From: Apus apus
Lineage: Eukaryota > Chordata > Aves > Apodiformes > Apodidae
NCBI RefSeq assembly: GCF_020740795.1
Contig: NC_067285.1
Span: forward strand, 72,764,342-72,828,341
Reading direction: 5' to 3'
DNA length: 64,000 nucleotides
The notes beneath the pieces were generated by a model. The model ran no database searches. It was not told the origin of the DNA and saw nothing but the letters and a program-made list of their open reading frames with translations. Below are positions 36,801 through 48,800 of this stretch, piece after piece. The number at the start of each line of letters is the position of its first letter. The first letter of the stretch is position 1. The position numbers were made by a program, and so were the translations under genes.

Positions 36801-39800
36801 AATGGCGCAGGGGAACAATTAGAAAGAGCAAGAAACAGAAGCAATGTACCACTTGGAAATAATCTCTCTTGTACCAAATTGGATGAAAGGATTAGAAAAT
36901 CTCTGAGAGACCAAAGTGTCAGCTGTGTGAGCAAAGTGACTAGACTACTTCAAAACAGGTATGCATGTAACTTTTTGTTATATATGATTTTTGTCAGAGT
37001 GGACATTTTTAGTTGATGCTAGATTTATAATCACCCAAAAAGCTATTTTGTAAAGAATTGGAAAAGTTCTGTTAGAATCTTATTCTTGCTGATGAATGTG
37101 GCTGATGCTCCAGAAAGTTTTCCCTGTTGTTTGAAACTGAGTCTACATTCTTGACTCTGATGTGTAAGATTTATGTATATGCAAACTGAAGCGTGAAGGG
37201 TAATTGCCTTTCTTTTCTATTAAGATTATATATTCATACCTTCTCTTCCTATTTTCTAATTAGTTTTCCTTTTATTTTTTTGCCATCTCCTGTGTTAAGT
37301 GGGTCAAGTAGTAACAGTGTGCAGAGCAGACAGGACAGAATGCTGTGAAGTGAGGGAAAAGTTGAGAGGGTAACCCTCTGCTTTACTTGAAAATGACCTG
37401 TAGATCAAGCATTATATCCATGTAAGCTGGAGTATGAATAGTGTTTCTTGGACTCCTTGTAGTGCCTTTTTTAGATGTGTGCCAGCATGTCTCTAATGTC
37501 CGAGTCTCTACTGCAGTGTTATGGTGCTGAAAATATGGTTATGGGCAGCTTTTCAGAATTCTAACACCCAAGGGTATTAGAATAAATATTATTCAGGACT
37601 GTTGATCTGAGCAGAAAAAAAAAAAATACATATGGGAATATAGATAAATTTCAGCCTTTTTATTTCTCTAGTCTATAGATGTTGCAGTGAAGTGGCAAGT
37701 AGTTACTTTCAAAAAGATTTTAAGGTCAGCTAAAGTAGTTTTGGAATATAAATTAATAGGTCACTTTTCAGTTACTGTGTACGTGTTATAAAAGGGAGCC
37801 AAAAGCTTTCTTTGTGAAGATCAGGGTTTGGAGATCTAGATTAACTGACAATACTCATTCAGGGCAGAATGGGGCAAAAATCTTGTGACTTTTTTTTTCC
37901 AGAAACAAATGAGTCTGCTTTTGCTTTCCCCTAAGAGAGATCTCCTTGCCTCCAGGTCTCATATCTGTAATAGAAGAAATATTGAACAAACCAAAGAAAA
38001 GTAGCTAATATGCCCATTTAAGAGAAAATAAAGCACACTTAAGCTTAATATGGAATCTGGTGACAAAACCTGCCAGAATATCTGTAAGCTGTTTCAAACT
38101 TGTGGCTTTCTTGGAAAAAAAAAAGTATCCAGTGTTTTGGTATCTTTTAGTAGACCTTGTTTTCCTGTTAACGTAGACAGTTTTATTTATTTTTACTTGA
38201 AGATGTTGTTTATTAGTTCTAGAATCTCCCACATGCAGGAGAGATCCATACTGAAGATGTGGCTGGATAAACTGAGCTGTTCGAACAGACTGTTGATGCT
38301 GAAGGAAGTAATCACATCCCCTCTTCTTCCTTTGCTTCCTAGCATCTTGCTCTTGTCCTTTTTCCCATTGTGCTGGCCTCGGGAAAAAGAAAACTCAACT
38401 GACATTTTAACTGGCCTCGGTACTTATTTGGGAACATAGAGAACGTTTTCTTTGTGTACTTCCCTAAAGGTGTATAGCTCCATGGATGAAGAGAGTTAGT
38501 ATAACTCGTGCTGCCACCAAGAGGTGGAGGTTCCATTGACTTGTACTCCTTCCTTCTTTTTTCCAGCTGTATTTCTGATCCACTTTTGTGTGCTGGGACA
38601 AATTGCTGCTACAGAGAATTCTGTTAGTTTACAGAATTATTGCCAGAGCATACATGAGTAATAGGAAGGGTCGTGTAATTACAAAAGGAGGAGAAAAGAT
38701 ATGTGGGGATTTTATTCTTCTGGTTAGATAAGAGAATACTTTTGGTCAAAATATCTACGTTTAGCCTGTATTATGAACAACCACAGAACTCTTACTAATT
38801 TAATTCCGCTAATTTTTAAGAATATGCAGGACCTAGCATAATGAATTGTTTTAAAGCCAAAGTGAAACTTTTGAGTTAGGTGTCAGTCTCTTAACTTCCT
38901 TACCTTTCTAGGGTGTAATTATATCAGAAGCCTGTTTTGTAATTTTGCAGTACATTGACACTCAGGTGGTTGAAAAAAAGAAAAAAAAAGCGCCTTGCTA
39001 TAATTTTATTTGTACTATTTTTTTTATAAGCCATCTATCAATATGTATTCCTTAAGCACTATTAAGTAGTTCTTAACACAGGAATCGATCTTTCCTGTAT
39101 AAGCAGAATGAAAAAAAATTATATAAGCAGGCAGATGACATGTCAGTGTTTAGCAAAACTTATTTTTGAAGGTTTTTTTAAAGTTGGCTGAAAGAAGCAA
39201 CAGTTGTTACCCAAAAGCAGTGATTGTAGCACATTTACTCTTGCTAAACATTCATAAGAAATATGAATCTTACCCTGGGAATTACATAGTTTTGTTATCA
39301 GAAGTAGCACTTTCAGCACTAGGTACATATACAAAACTACTTGTAGTATGTAACACTCAGCTTCCTTCAGTACTTCCATATGGTTGGGTAAGCTGTTTTA
39401 GACAGAAAGAGTAAAAGGAAACAACCAACAGCATGCTAGTTTAGATTCTACCAAATAAGTGTAAGAAAAACAACTATGCCTTGAAACATTAAGTAAGAGA
39501 GTGTTGGGAATGAAGTTGAAGAGCTAAAAGGGCATTTCTGATATGGATAAACATTGATATTTATTATAATTGGACATGGAGTAGACTGTTAGAATTTCAT
39601 AATGTGGTGCAGCTGGAAAATAAATGGCTTTTTGTAAGCATGTTGAGGGTTGCTTTCTAGTCCAGAAGTGGAAGAATCAATAATTTGGCTATGGAATTGT
39701 CAATGAAAAATTGAAATTTCAGTCTAATAATGTGGAAGTTCTGGTGCCAGCTTTTCACATAATGCTTTCAGAATCTTTTCTTTTCTCATCCTCTAGCTAT

Positions 39801-42800
39801 CTCCCGTGAATGCATTGTGAGATTATTTATTTTGTTGCTTTAATGTTAATATTAGTTCATATTAGTTCATATTGTTGTCTTAGAGGGAGAAGAGTCTGTT
39901 ATCTCAGTATTTATTTTTGGAGGATAGAAATATATATCCTTTGGCCAAACTTGGTGGTTGAGATTGATTAGTGAATTAACAAATAACTGGGGAAGGTGAA
40001 TACATGCATAGGGGTTGCCTGTGAGCATAGGAGCCTTTTTTCCTTAGGGAAAAAAAAAAAAGGCTAAATATTTGTTGACTGTTTTGGTCTTACTTTCTAG
40101 AAAAAAGTGATGGAAGAGTGAAAAGTGTTTTCTTCTTAGTCAAACCCTTAAGCTATTAGTTTCTAATATCTAAAGGAATGTTGAGCTATGCAATGCAGAA
40201 GTGTAGTGGTAGGTTTTTTCTATGAACTAATATTTTATGCAAGAGAATTGTCTTTTTCAAAAACTATGTGGAGAAGAAAAAGTATCTTCCAGCATTGCTG
40301 AATAAGCAAGAAGCTGATACAGAGGTAAGTAAGCAACAGTTTATGGTTTTGATTTTTGCATATGTTAAAACAGCTGACCAATGAGTCTCTGTACCATCTG
40401 TGTTCTTAAACATTCTGTTTTTAGGAGAAGAATACATACTCCTGGTGTTCCTGTTCTGGAGGCTGTTACGTTGTATGAGCTGGTTTAAATAATAAAGGGT
40501 GGAAGTACTGTAAGCAGTCTGCTTATCAGCTTCTGTGATTGGGAGAAACATCCCTGTCATCTGAGTAGTCTTGGGCCTGGTGCTAGATTCCATATGGAAG
40601 TAATGAGACTATGGATTTTTATGTCTCTATAGCTTCCCTGTAGATATGCTTGGTCTTACCAAAGGAGGATTCAGTAGGATGGATCTCTTCTGTAATGGGT
40701 AGGATTGCTGCAAGAGCTGCATCTGTGTTCTTGGTAGTTCAAAGCCTGAAAGCAAGGACTTCACTAAAACATAAGTTTTATATTGGTTAGTATTGTAAGA
40801 GGCTTTGTCTGAAGTTACTTCCCTAGATTTGGTCTGTTAGTCACATAAAGCTCTATATGATGGGTTTCATGTAGCTTTTTAGTTTGTTGCTATCTGGCAC
40901 TAGAATCTGAAGTTCTGAAAGATCGCAGGAATCTTAGAATTCTAGTGTGATATGTGGAAAAGGCACCTCAGCAGGCTGCTAAATTGTCTTCCACCTCAGC
41001 ATTTGTTATAAAATCCAGCTCACATTTTAGACAGAAGTTGGCACTGTGTAAATAATGTTTTCTTTAGTGCACAGTGTGGGAGTTCACCTGTTCATAAGGA
41101 ACCTTGAATTCATGCAACACAAATATTGAGCATGCTTTTGGCATCAGAGGCAGATGTAGAGCTGTGTTGGCCAAATCTGCGCCTGAAATGAATCTTTCTC
41201 AGTTTAGACTTGCAGACCTGTGGGCTGAACTATGAGTCCTGCTGTGCCACTCCTGGAGACAAGTAAGGCTTTGCTTTTGCATACGATTTAAATTAAGACC
41301 ATGGAGATAGACCTTTTCTGTGTTAAAGGAGGGAAGACGTGTGGTCTTAAAGCGGTATAGTTAGTTCAGATTGCAGAAAATGGGTAAGTAAACAGGTAGC
41401 TATATGACTGAATAGATATCAGAGCATCTGGTACTGAAGAGCATCAGATTCATGCAGCAGACTAGAATGACATCAGTTGATGGCTCTGACTTCTCTGGCA
41501 TTCTCTATAACTGTATTTTGTAATATCATTGCACAGGCAGTGGGCTGAGAAATTTGTAACAGACTCTTAAAACAGATGGTGTAGTTGCAGCTCTCTGTAT
41601 ATGTGAGGTGTGTAGGATCCTTGTTGGGCAACCATCAACAATGGTATCAGGTCTGATCTCATGCAGGGTAACGTAATGAGTCCCTTTGAAAGGGAAGACT
41701 TGAAATCTGCCTGGCATTCCTAGCATTTGGGGGGCAACAAGTTACAAACATCAGCAATTTTCCTCACTGTTGATGGCAAAACACCCTTTAGCATTGTTCC
41801 ATGATCTGGCTTCAATAAGTACTGGACCCTTGCACATTATGTACATGAGGTATACCTGTATCAGAGTGGATCTCCTTACAGTGGAGATAGGTATCTCGCT
41901 TATTCTCTCCCACTGTATTTAAAAATTGAATAAAACCTCCAGAGTGATGAGGTCTTTCAGCTTTGAAAAAGGTACCTATTTAAGCTTATTTTCCTTTCTA
42001 GCTACATAGAAAGGGGAGTTGATCTCTGAAATGCAAGATGAAGCACAAAGAAGAAGTTAATCTAGCTTTAGTTATAATAAATTTGCAAATCTCTGACTGC
42101 TCCTAAAGCAGTTGCCTATGGTTACCTTACTTACTCTAGCAGGCATTGGTGTATTGATTTGTGGCTGTTAACAGAGTGTGGAATAAAAGAAGTAGCTTCA
42201 GAAATTCTTGTCTTTCAGCTCGGTAGAGTTTTTTTGCTCTTCCCTCAATTCTTTACCTTCCCTTTCTGTAGAGCCTAGTTTGGGAAAATTCCTAAATGAA
42301 ACATCCTTTTGGATGGGAGATCAGCGTGGCCTTGACTGAAGTCTGGTATGCAATTTGTTAAACCAACAGCTATTAATAACAGTTGTACTCTTGCCCCCTT
42401 GATGTGGTCCATCCAGGTCAGGAATGAGGCAATGTGACAGAGTGCCAGTGCTGTGTGGCACTGCTTTAATGCAGTAGCAGGTTTTTTCCATTAATTCCAG
42501 CTTGTCAGCTGCATAAGATGAAAAGCATTTTCTGTAGCTGAACCCAAGGCCAAGCAAACCTCCATGCTCTCATGTGCAGACGTAATTCCCTTTGGAATTA
42601 GGAAATAGTCCCTTGCCGTTGCAGTTGTGATCAGTTATGCTTCTCAGCCTCCTGTGGTAGCGCAAGGAGGCAAATCATGTGCCATGGTGGATCTCTGAGG
42701 AACCATCAGATGCTGGCTTGAGAGAATTGTTTTGTGCCAGGTTGAATCTCAGGAGTATCTTAGTTTCATCATAGTTGGAGACCAAGTTTTGGTAATCTAT

Positions 42801-45800
42801 TGCTCTGTAAGCTCTGAAACATCTCAAAAGAAAGGGAAAAAATAATAGAACAACATAAGCCTGTATTTCAGTTCCAGGAGTTAAACTTTGGAAAAATTGT
42901 AACTTGCATAGACAGGAATAGGTTGAAAGGAATTGGGTTTGCTTTGTTTAGAGGAGAGGAGGATGAGGGAGGGTGTAAGCCTTGAGCTTGTTGGTAACTG
43001 TTGTTCTTCATTGCCACTGAGAGAATTTCACAAAATAGGACACACACCTTGCAATAAGGATGATCCAAACTGTACATGGAGAAGGGGGTAAATTTAGGAG
43101 TTGTTAAGGCCTGAAGCAGATTGCTGAGTCAAAGTTTTGTGTTCCTTTTCTGGAAAATCTTGAAAAAAGGTTAGATGAAAATTGTTCTGCTTCTGCCTAC
43201 CTGTGTATCAGTGACACTGGACTTAAATGCTCCTTTGAGTTCCTTTTTGGTCCAAGTTTTGCAATCACAGCCTGATTCTTGTAAATGCTGAGTAAAAGAT
43301 GTATTTGCCAAATACCTGCTTCTTCACTTAAATAAGCCTGCAAAGTAAGCACACTATTTTAACATATTGTGTTTATAATCTGCAGCTGGTCCTCTTCAGA
43401 GTTTGACTTGAATGAAATCCGCCTGATAGTTTACCAAGACTGTGAGAGGAGAGGCAGACAGGTCTTATTTGATTCCAAAGCAGTCCGCAAAATTAATGAA
43501 GCTGTGGTTCAGGTATGAAATGCTAATTTTGCTTTTGTTCTACTGCTCTTTTGTTTCCTTTCCCCAAAGCAGGAATTTTAATGTAAGTGTCAACTACTTA
43601 ATCTTACTTGTGGTCTTTCACTTGATCTTGATTCTGTGATAGCTGCAACAAGAGGGTGTTAGATTCCAAAAAGCCTATGAATACGTAACTAGTCTAGTAT
43701 TTGGTAGTTATATTATTAACATGATATTGAAACTTAACAACAGAGACCTGATTTGTTTTCAAGCAAAGCAATCTATATCCCTTTAAACTGAGTATTTCCT
43801 TAGCCTTTTTAGTGTTGACTGGGATTGCTTTTTGTTGTGCAGTCCCACTGTTCCAGTGATGTCTAGTATGTCTCTGAAATGTGCTTGTCTCCTTTTGGTG
43901 TTTGTATTTTAAAGTTGTTGGTTTTATGTGAATTAAAACAACTCCACTTTGGCTAACCATGCTTTTCTGTGTTAAGACTGACACATGGCAGTATAGGATC
44001 ACCTAAGTTTTGGTAACACACATAGAAACAAGAGTAGATGCTATCAATATGCAAATTCTTTGTGCTGCTCTCTAGGCACACAAATTGTCGAGTAATGCTT
44101 CCAGCAAATTTAGGTGATTTAAAGGCAAGTAAACTAATAGTATTTTCTGGTTTGTGGTTGTTTTGTTGTTGTTGTTTGTGGGTTTTTTCCTAGTAGCTCT
44201 GTTTCTTTTCTATATTGAATTATTTCAATTTTTTGCTTGTTTTGAAGCATTTGTTAAAACCAGCAGCTTCAGACTAGCATGGTTCATTGTAGAATCACTA
44301 GCTATATGTGAAAGGTTGTGACTTGTGAAAATTACTGATGAAGACACTTAGAAAACAGCAATCTCTGTTTCAGTCACACTGCAAATGTACCATTATTTCA
44401 AATCAGTAATACTGATAAGCATAATCAGCTGATGACTGATCATCTGCTTAAGAGGGTAAATGGGCCAGCCTGGTCTGTTAATCTTGCCCCCCTCCCTCCT
44501 CCTGTCGTTATTTCATATCTTAAAGTTGTTTTAAAATATACAGCATGTGAGAAAGATAAATAATTCTGGCTTACTTTAAATACTCACATTATGCCATTTG
44601 AATATTTTAAACAAAAAATTAACTACAAAATGTCCTATCAGAAACTGTAACACTGACATAAAACAGATTATAACCTCCTTTATAACACATGATACAAGCT
44701 ATAATCTGTTTTCTAGCCAGACACTAATCGAGGCACCCTTTTAAAACAGCCAGTGCACTTTGGCATACAAGTACAGAGATGTTAAAAGTGGTCTTGAATG
44801 CTTGATGGTTTCTTTCAGATGTTGTCAAACAGCAAGCCTAAAAGTTGGTTCATTTAAAGTTAAGGAAAATTACTCTCAAATTCAGTCTCATTTAAACTAA
44901 AGTCAAGAAATTGCGTGTTTGCGTTGTGCATTTTCCTTAAATACAGTAAAGCTTATTCACATTGAATATTCAAATACAGTGCTTTTAAAGTATGCAGTAA
45001 ACTTACTTCCTGGGGGAACTCACAGGTTTGTATTCCATTTAACCATGTATTTTCAGAATATACTGCATTTCTTCTCAATGTTCTTCATCTAATCTCCAGT
45101 TCTTTCTGCAGATGGTATATATCAGACCATTGTTATTAGGCATTTTTTTGTCAATAGCTCATTAAACATGTGACCACTGACACTGGTGCATTTCTAAACC
45201 CCTAATGACAGTCACATTGGGATTAGATAAGCAATAGCACATAAATACTATGCAAGGAAAACAAGCACAAAGAGTGCAAATAGGGGACAAAAATTAGAAG
45301 TCTGGGATTTTAGCTTTTTAACATGTTTTAGTAGGCTTATTTTTAAAATGGTAAAGGAGCTGTACTATTGCAGTTGAGTTTAAACTTTAAAAAAAATGTC
45401 AGATCATCTACATTATTTTTCTTGTCTAGCTCTTCCTCTTTTTCTTCTGCATCTTTCCGTCTGCCCATTTGTCATCTTGTCAGGGTGACTTGAGTATGCT
45501 AAAACTTAATACAGTTAATGCAGCAGTATTCAAAGTATTTGTATTAAAAGTAAGTCATCTTCTTGTGGAATATTGGATTCTACTTTTATTTCCGTTTAAT
45601 TTCCTGTTACTGTCTCTTTCTTGTCTTGCAGAGCCAAAAATGCATTATGTAAATTTTGGCTGACTGCTTTTTATTAGCAACTAGGTTGTTACTATTTCTT
45701 TTTGCCTGCTTGCTTGTTATTTTGTGAACTATCTATATGTACCTTGTTGACATTTAAAAAAATAAAAAAAGAGTTGATCTCTGCCAGTGCACATTCTCAA

Positions 45801-48800
45801 TGAGGTAAACCATGCTGGTATGAAGTGCAACTTACCACTTTGTTCTGATGTGCACCACATGAATGAATGATTGCATTAATATATGTTCATTAAGGGATTT
45901 TGAATTTCTTAAATATATAAAAAGGTTAAGAGTTTGAGATAAGGTTTCTAAGACTATAACAGTTTTCATTGCTATAAGGCTACAGTTTTGCTCCCTTCAT
46001 ATAAATAATTTCAAGTACATGTGAGAAGTATGTTCAAAATAATATGGTCCTTTTAACTGACATCTAATGAATATTCAAATTGGGGGGAAAAAGGGACTGC
46101 TAAAGAGAACAAGAAACTGATTATTTTTCTGTTCCAGAAAACATGAATTCAATGCAGTTTTTCTTAGGAAACGTGTGAATAGTTGGCATCTTTCTGCGAT
46201 TTCCTTTACACCTTTCTGATAAGTTCTAAGATGTTGTTAAAACATAGTGACTTGAGAGTAAACTTTGAATCAAACAGTCATCTGGATTTAAGCATTCATT
46301 TGCTTGCCTTTAGAGGTTTAACGTAGATTTTATAACCTGGTAATTCTACCAAATGATGCATGTTTTTGCTGGCTGTTCTTTTGTTTAAGAAATCTGTTAA
46401 TCAGTTGGGGAGCAAAAATTACATGCAATTTGAGCAATTAATTCTGCAAATGACTACAAAAGTTGGTTTGTAAGCAACCCATAAGATGAGACTTTGTTTA
46501 CATGAACTTTGGCAAATGTTACACAGAGCAATTAGTAGCCATTGGGAATACTCTTCCAGTGGAATTTAAACTAATTACTCTGTGTAATATTATGAAAATG
46601 CCTGATGACAAAAATGTCAGGGTAGTTCTGCTCTTTCTCTGTTCTTGACTTCTTACAAATCTTTTAAAACTGATACATACATCTTGAACCAAATAAGAGG
46701 CTTTTAATTTCTGTTGCTTACGTGTATTTTAAGAAAAATCTTCCCATGTTATGTTTGCAGATGGGCGTTCTCATGTTTGTATTCATTGTTCTCATTATAT
46801 TGCTCTGTTTTGACACAGAAAATGGCAGAGGATGCTTCTGTAAAAACTTCTGCCAAGAACTGCCAAGGAAGCAATGGGAACAACACTGTTTCTTCCCATA
46901 GTACCTCAATAACCTGTGTGCAAAATGTCAAAGAACATATACCGAAGTATCAGGTAATGTGCATTGTTTTTCTTGCTTGTTTTTGTCCATTATACTGAAG
47001 AAGTTTATTTATGAAACATGCATTGAATGACTAGCTATAGTTCTAGAATATTCCAAGTTAATCTGAACCTTGAGGTATCTACCCTGTCTTTAAAATATTG
47101 TAAAGCAAGAACATGTGGGTACATCTTAACTTTTGGTCTATCTTGGTTTTCTCTTTGGAAGAGTTACAAAAGATTTTTAATAGCATTATTATTTGTGAAG
47201 GTCATAAAAAGCACCGTTCTGTTCTTGTTTTGAAAGATGTCTACTACCTGTGCTTCAGGTCAGTTGTGAATATGCTGTTGAACATAGTGTATTAAGTGTC
47301 CTTTTAGTCTGCATTACTATAACATGAAATTTTCAAGAGAACTACTTTTTAGGTACTCTGGCTGTTATTCTCAGTAAAAGCATAAACATTTCATCTAGAA
47401 AAATGTAAATTGAAGCATTTATAGATTAAGGTAATAAACTTCTGATATTTAACTGGAAAGCTAGTGGTTTCTTTCTGGGCCTTCCAGTACCTGAAGGGGG
47501 CCTGCAGGAAAGCTGGGGAGGGACTGTTTACAAGGTAAAGTAATACAAGCGATAGGACGACGGCCTTAAACTAGAGCAGGGTAGATTTAGGTTGGACATT
47601 AGGAAGCAGTTCTTTGTAATTAGGATGGTGAAGCACCGAAACAGGTTGCCCAGAGAGTTGCTGGCAGCCCCATCCCTGGAATCGTTCAAGGTCAGGCTTG
47701 AGGATGCTCTGAGCAATCTGATCTGGCTAAAAAGGTCCCTGTGCACTGCAGGGATGCTGGACTAGGTGACCTTTAAATTAAAGGTCCCTTCAAACCCCAT
47801 TCATTGATTCTATGGTTCTTTCAGAATTAACAAACTTCTCTCCATATTTGCTATTGATGATCAGTCTTTGAAACAAAATTTAAAAATTAGTCTGATTATA
47901 CTTAGGAACACAGTCTTCATAAATCGTTTTCCAATCTGAAAAGTTTCCAAGAAACTTTCTAAAAGGGCAGGGAAGGAGAATTTACCCATTTGAATAAGGA
48001 AGTCAGTTTAATGCTTAAGGATCCAGGCCATAGAATCCAAGTCCCATGAAGACTTATAGGTTTCATCAATCTGTTACGTGGTTATATTGCTGGATACAGT
48101 TATTTCTTTGGAAATGCAGTAGATCTTTTTTCATCTAGAAAGATGTAAATGCCTTTGGTGGTCTCCCTGTAACAAGGGTAATCATGCCCATCCAGTGAGC
48201 AAAGCAGAGTATATCTTCCAGCTATAATTGCTTGTACTTGCACTCAATATGTTATAACCACAAAGGATCTTAGCCTAGATGGAAAAGCAGAAGTTATTTG
48301 TATTGAAATAATATGCCAAGTTATTATTGACTTTGCTCTTTGCATCTTCTTGTCTGTGTAGTACACCAGACCAGCATCTGATGTCAACATGCTGGGAGAA
48401 ATGATGTTTGGCTCAGTGGCAATGAGTTACAAAGGCTCCACCTTGAAAATTCACTATATACGGTGAGTGTCCTTTTATGTGGTGCACTCTCTTGTCAGGT
48501 GCATGGAATTTATGACTCACTTAAATGACTGTTTATCCTTACAGCTCTCCCCCACAGCTGATGATAAGTAAAGTTTTCTCAGCCAGGGTTGGAAGCTTCA
48601 GTGGAAGCAACAATAAGTAAGAAGCTCTTTTCTTTTCTTTTTTTTTTTTTTTTTTTTTTTTCCTCTTCCCTGTGCCATGCAGTTGTCTTTCCTTCTTTTT
48701 CCTTTTGTAGTCCTTCTGTTGCTGCTTCTAAGCTTGACTTAGCTGAAGTGGAAAAGTTTAGTAGAAAATCAGAAATTATGGCTATGGGGAAGGATTCTCT

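Larger units (their letters stand above)
21844..43385 (+). other. FNIP2: FNIP2 intron 1 (21.5 kb)
   Basis: This long intron separates the CpG-island exon 1 from exon 2. I found no coding exon, RNA gene or clear LINE copy in it. It holds low-complexity tracts (24966-25035 TA/TG-rich, T19 at 34798-34816, TTTTTA-type repeat at 35326-35410, GA run near 33932-33951) and one weak antisense frame at 31208-31556. Otherwise it is ordinary AT-rich sequence, where enhancers are likely but unseen. Confidence 0.75.
43513..46818 (+). other. FNIP2: FNIP2 intron 2
   Basis: 3.3 kb of AT-rich sequence has two clear inverted repeats (44660-44712 and 46515-46591) described separately. I see no coding exon; exon phases on either side are both zero and the protein reads continuously across. 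Confidence 0.75.

Noticed and set aside
47528..47746. 72-codon antisense frame
   Set aside because: It lies entirely inside the sense-oriented CR1 tail.
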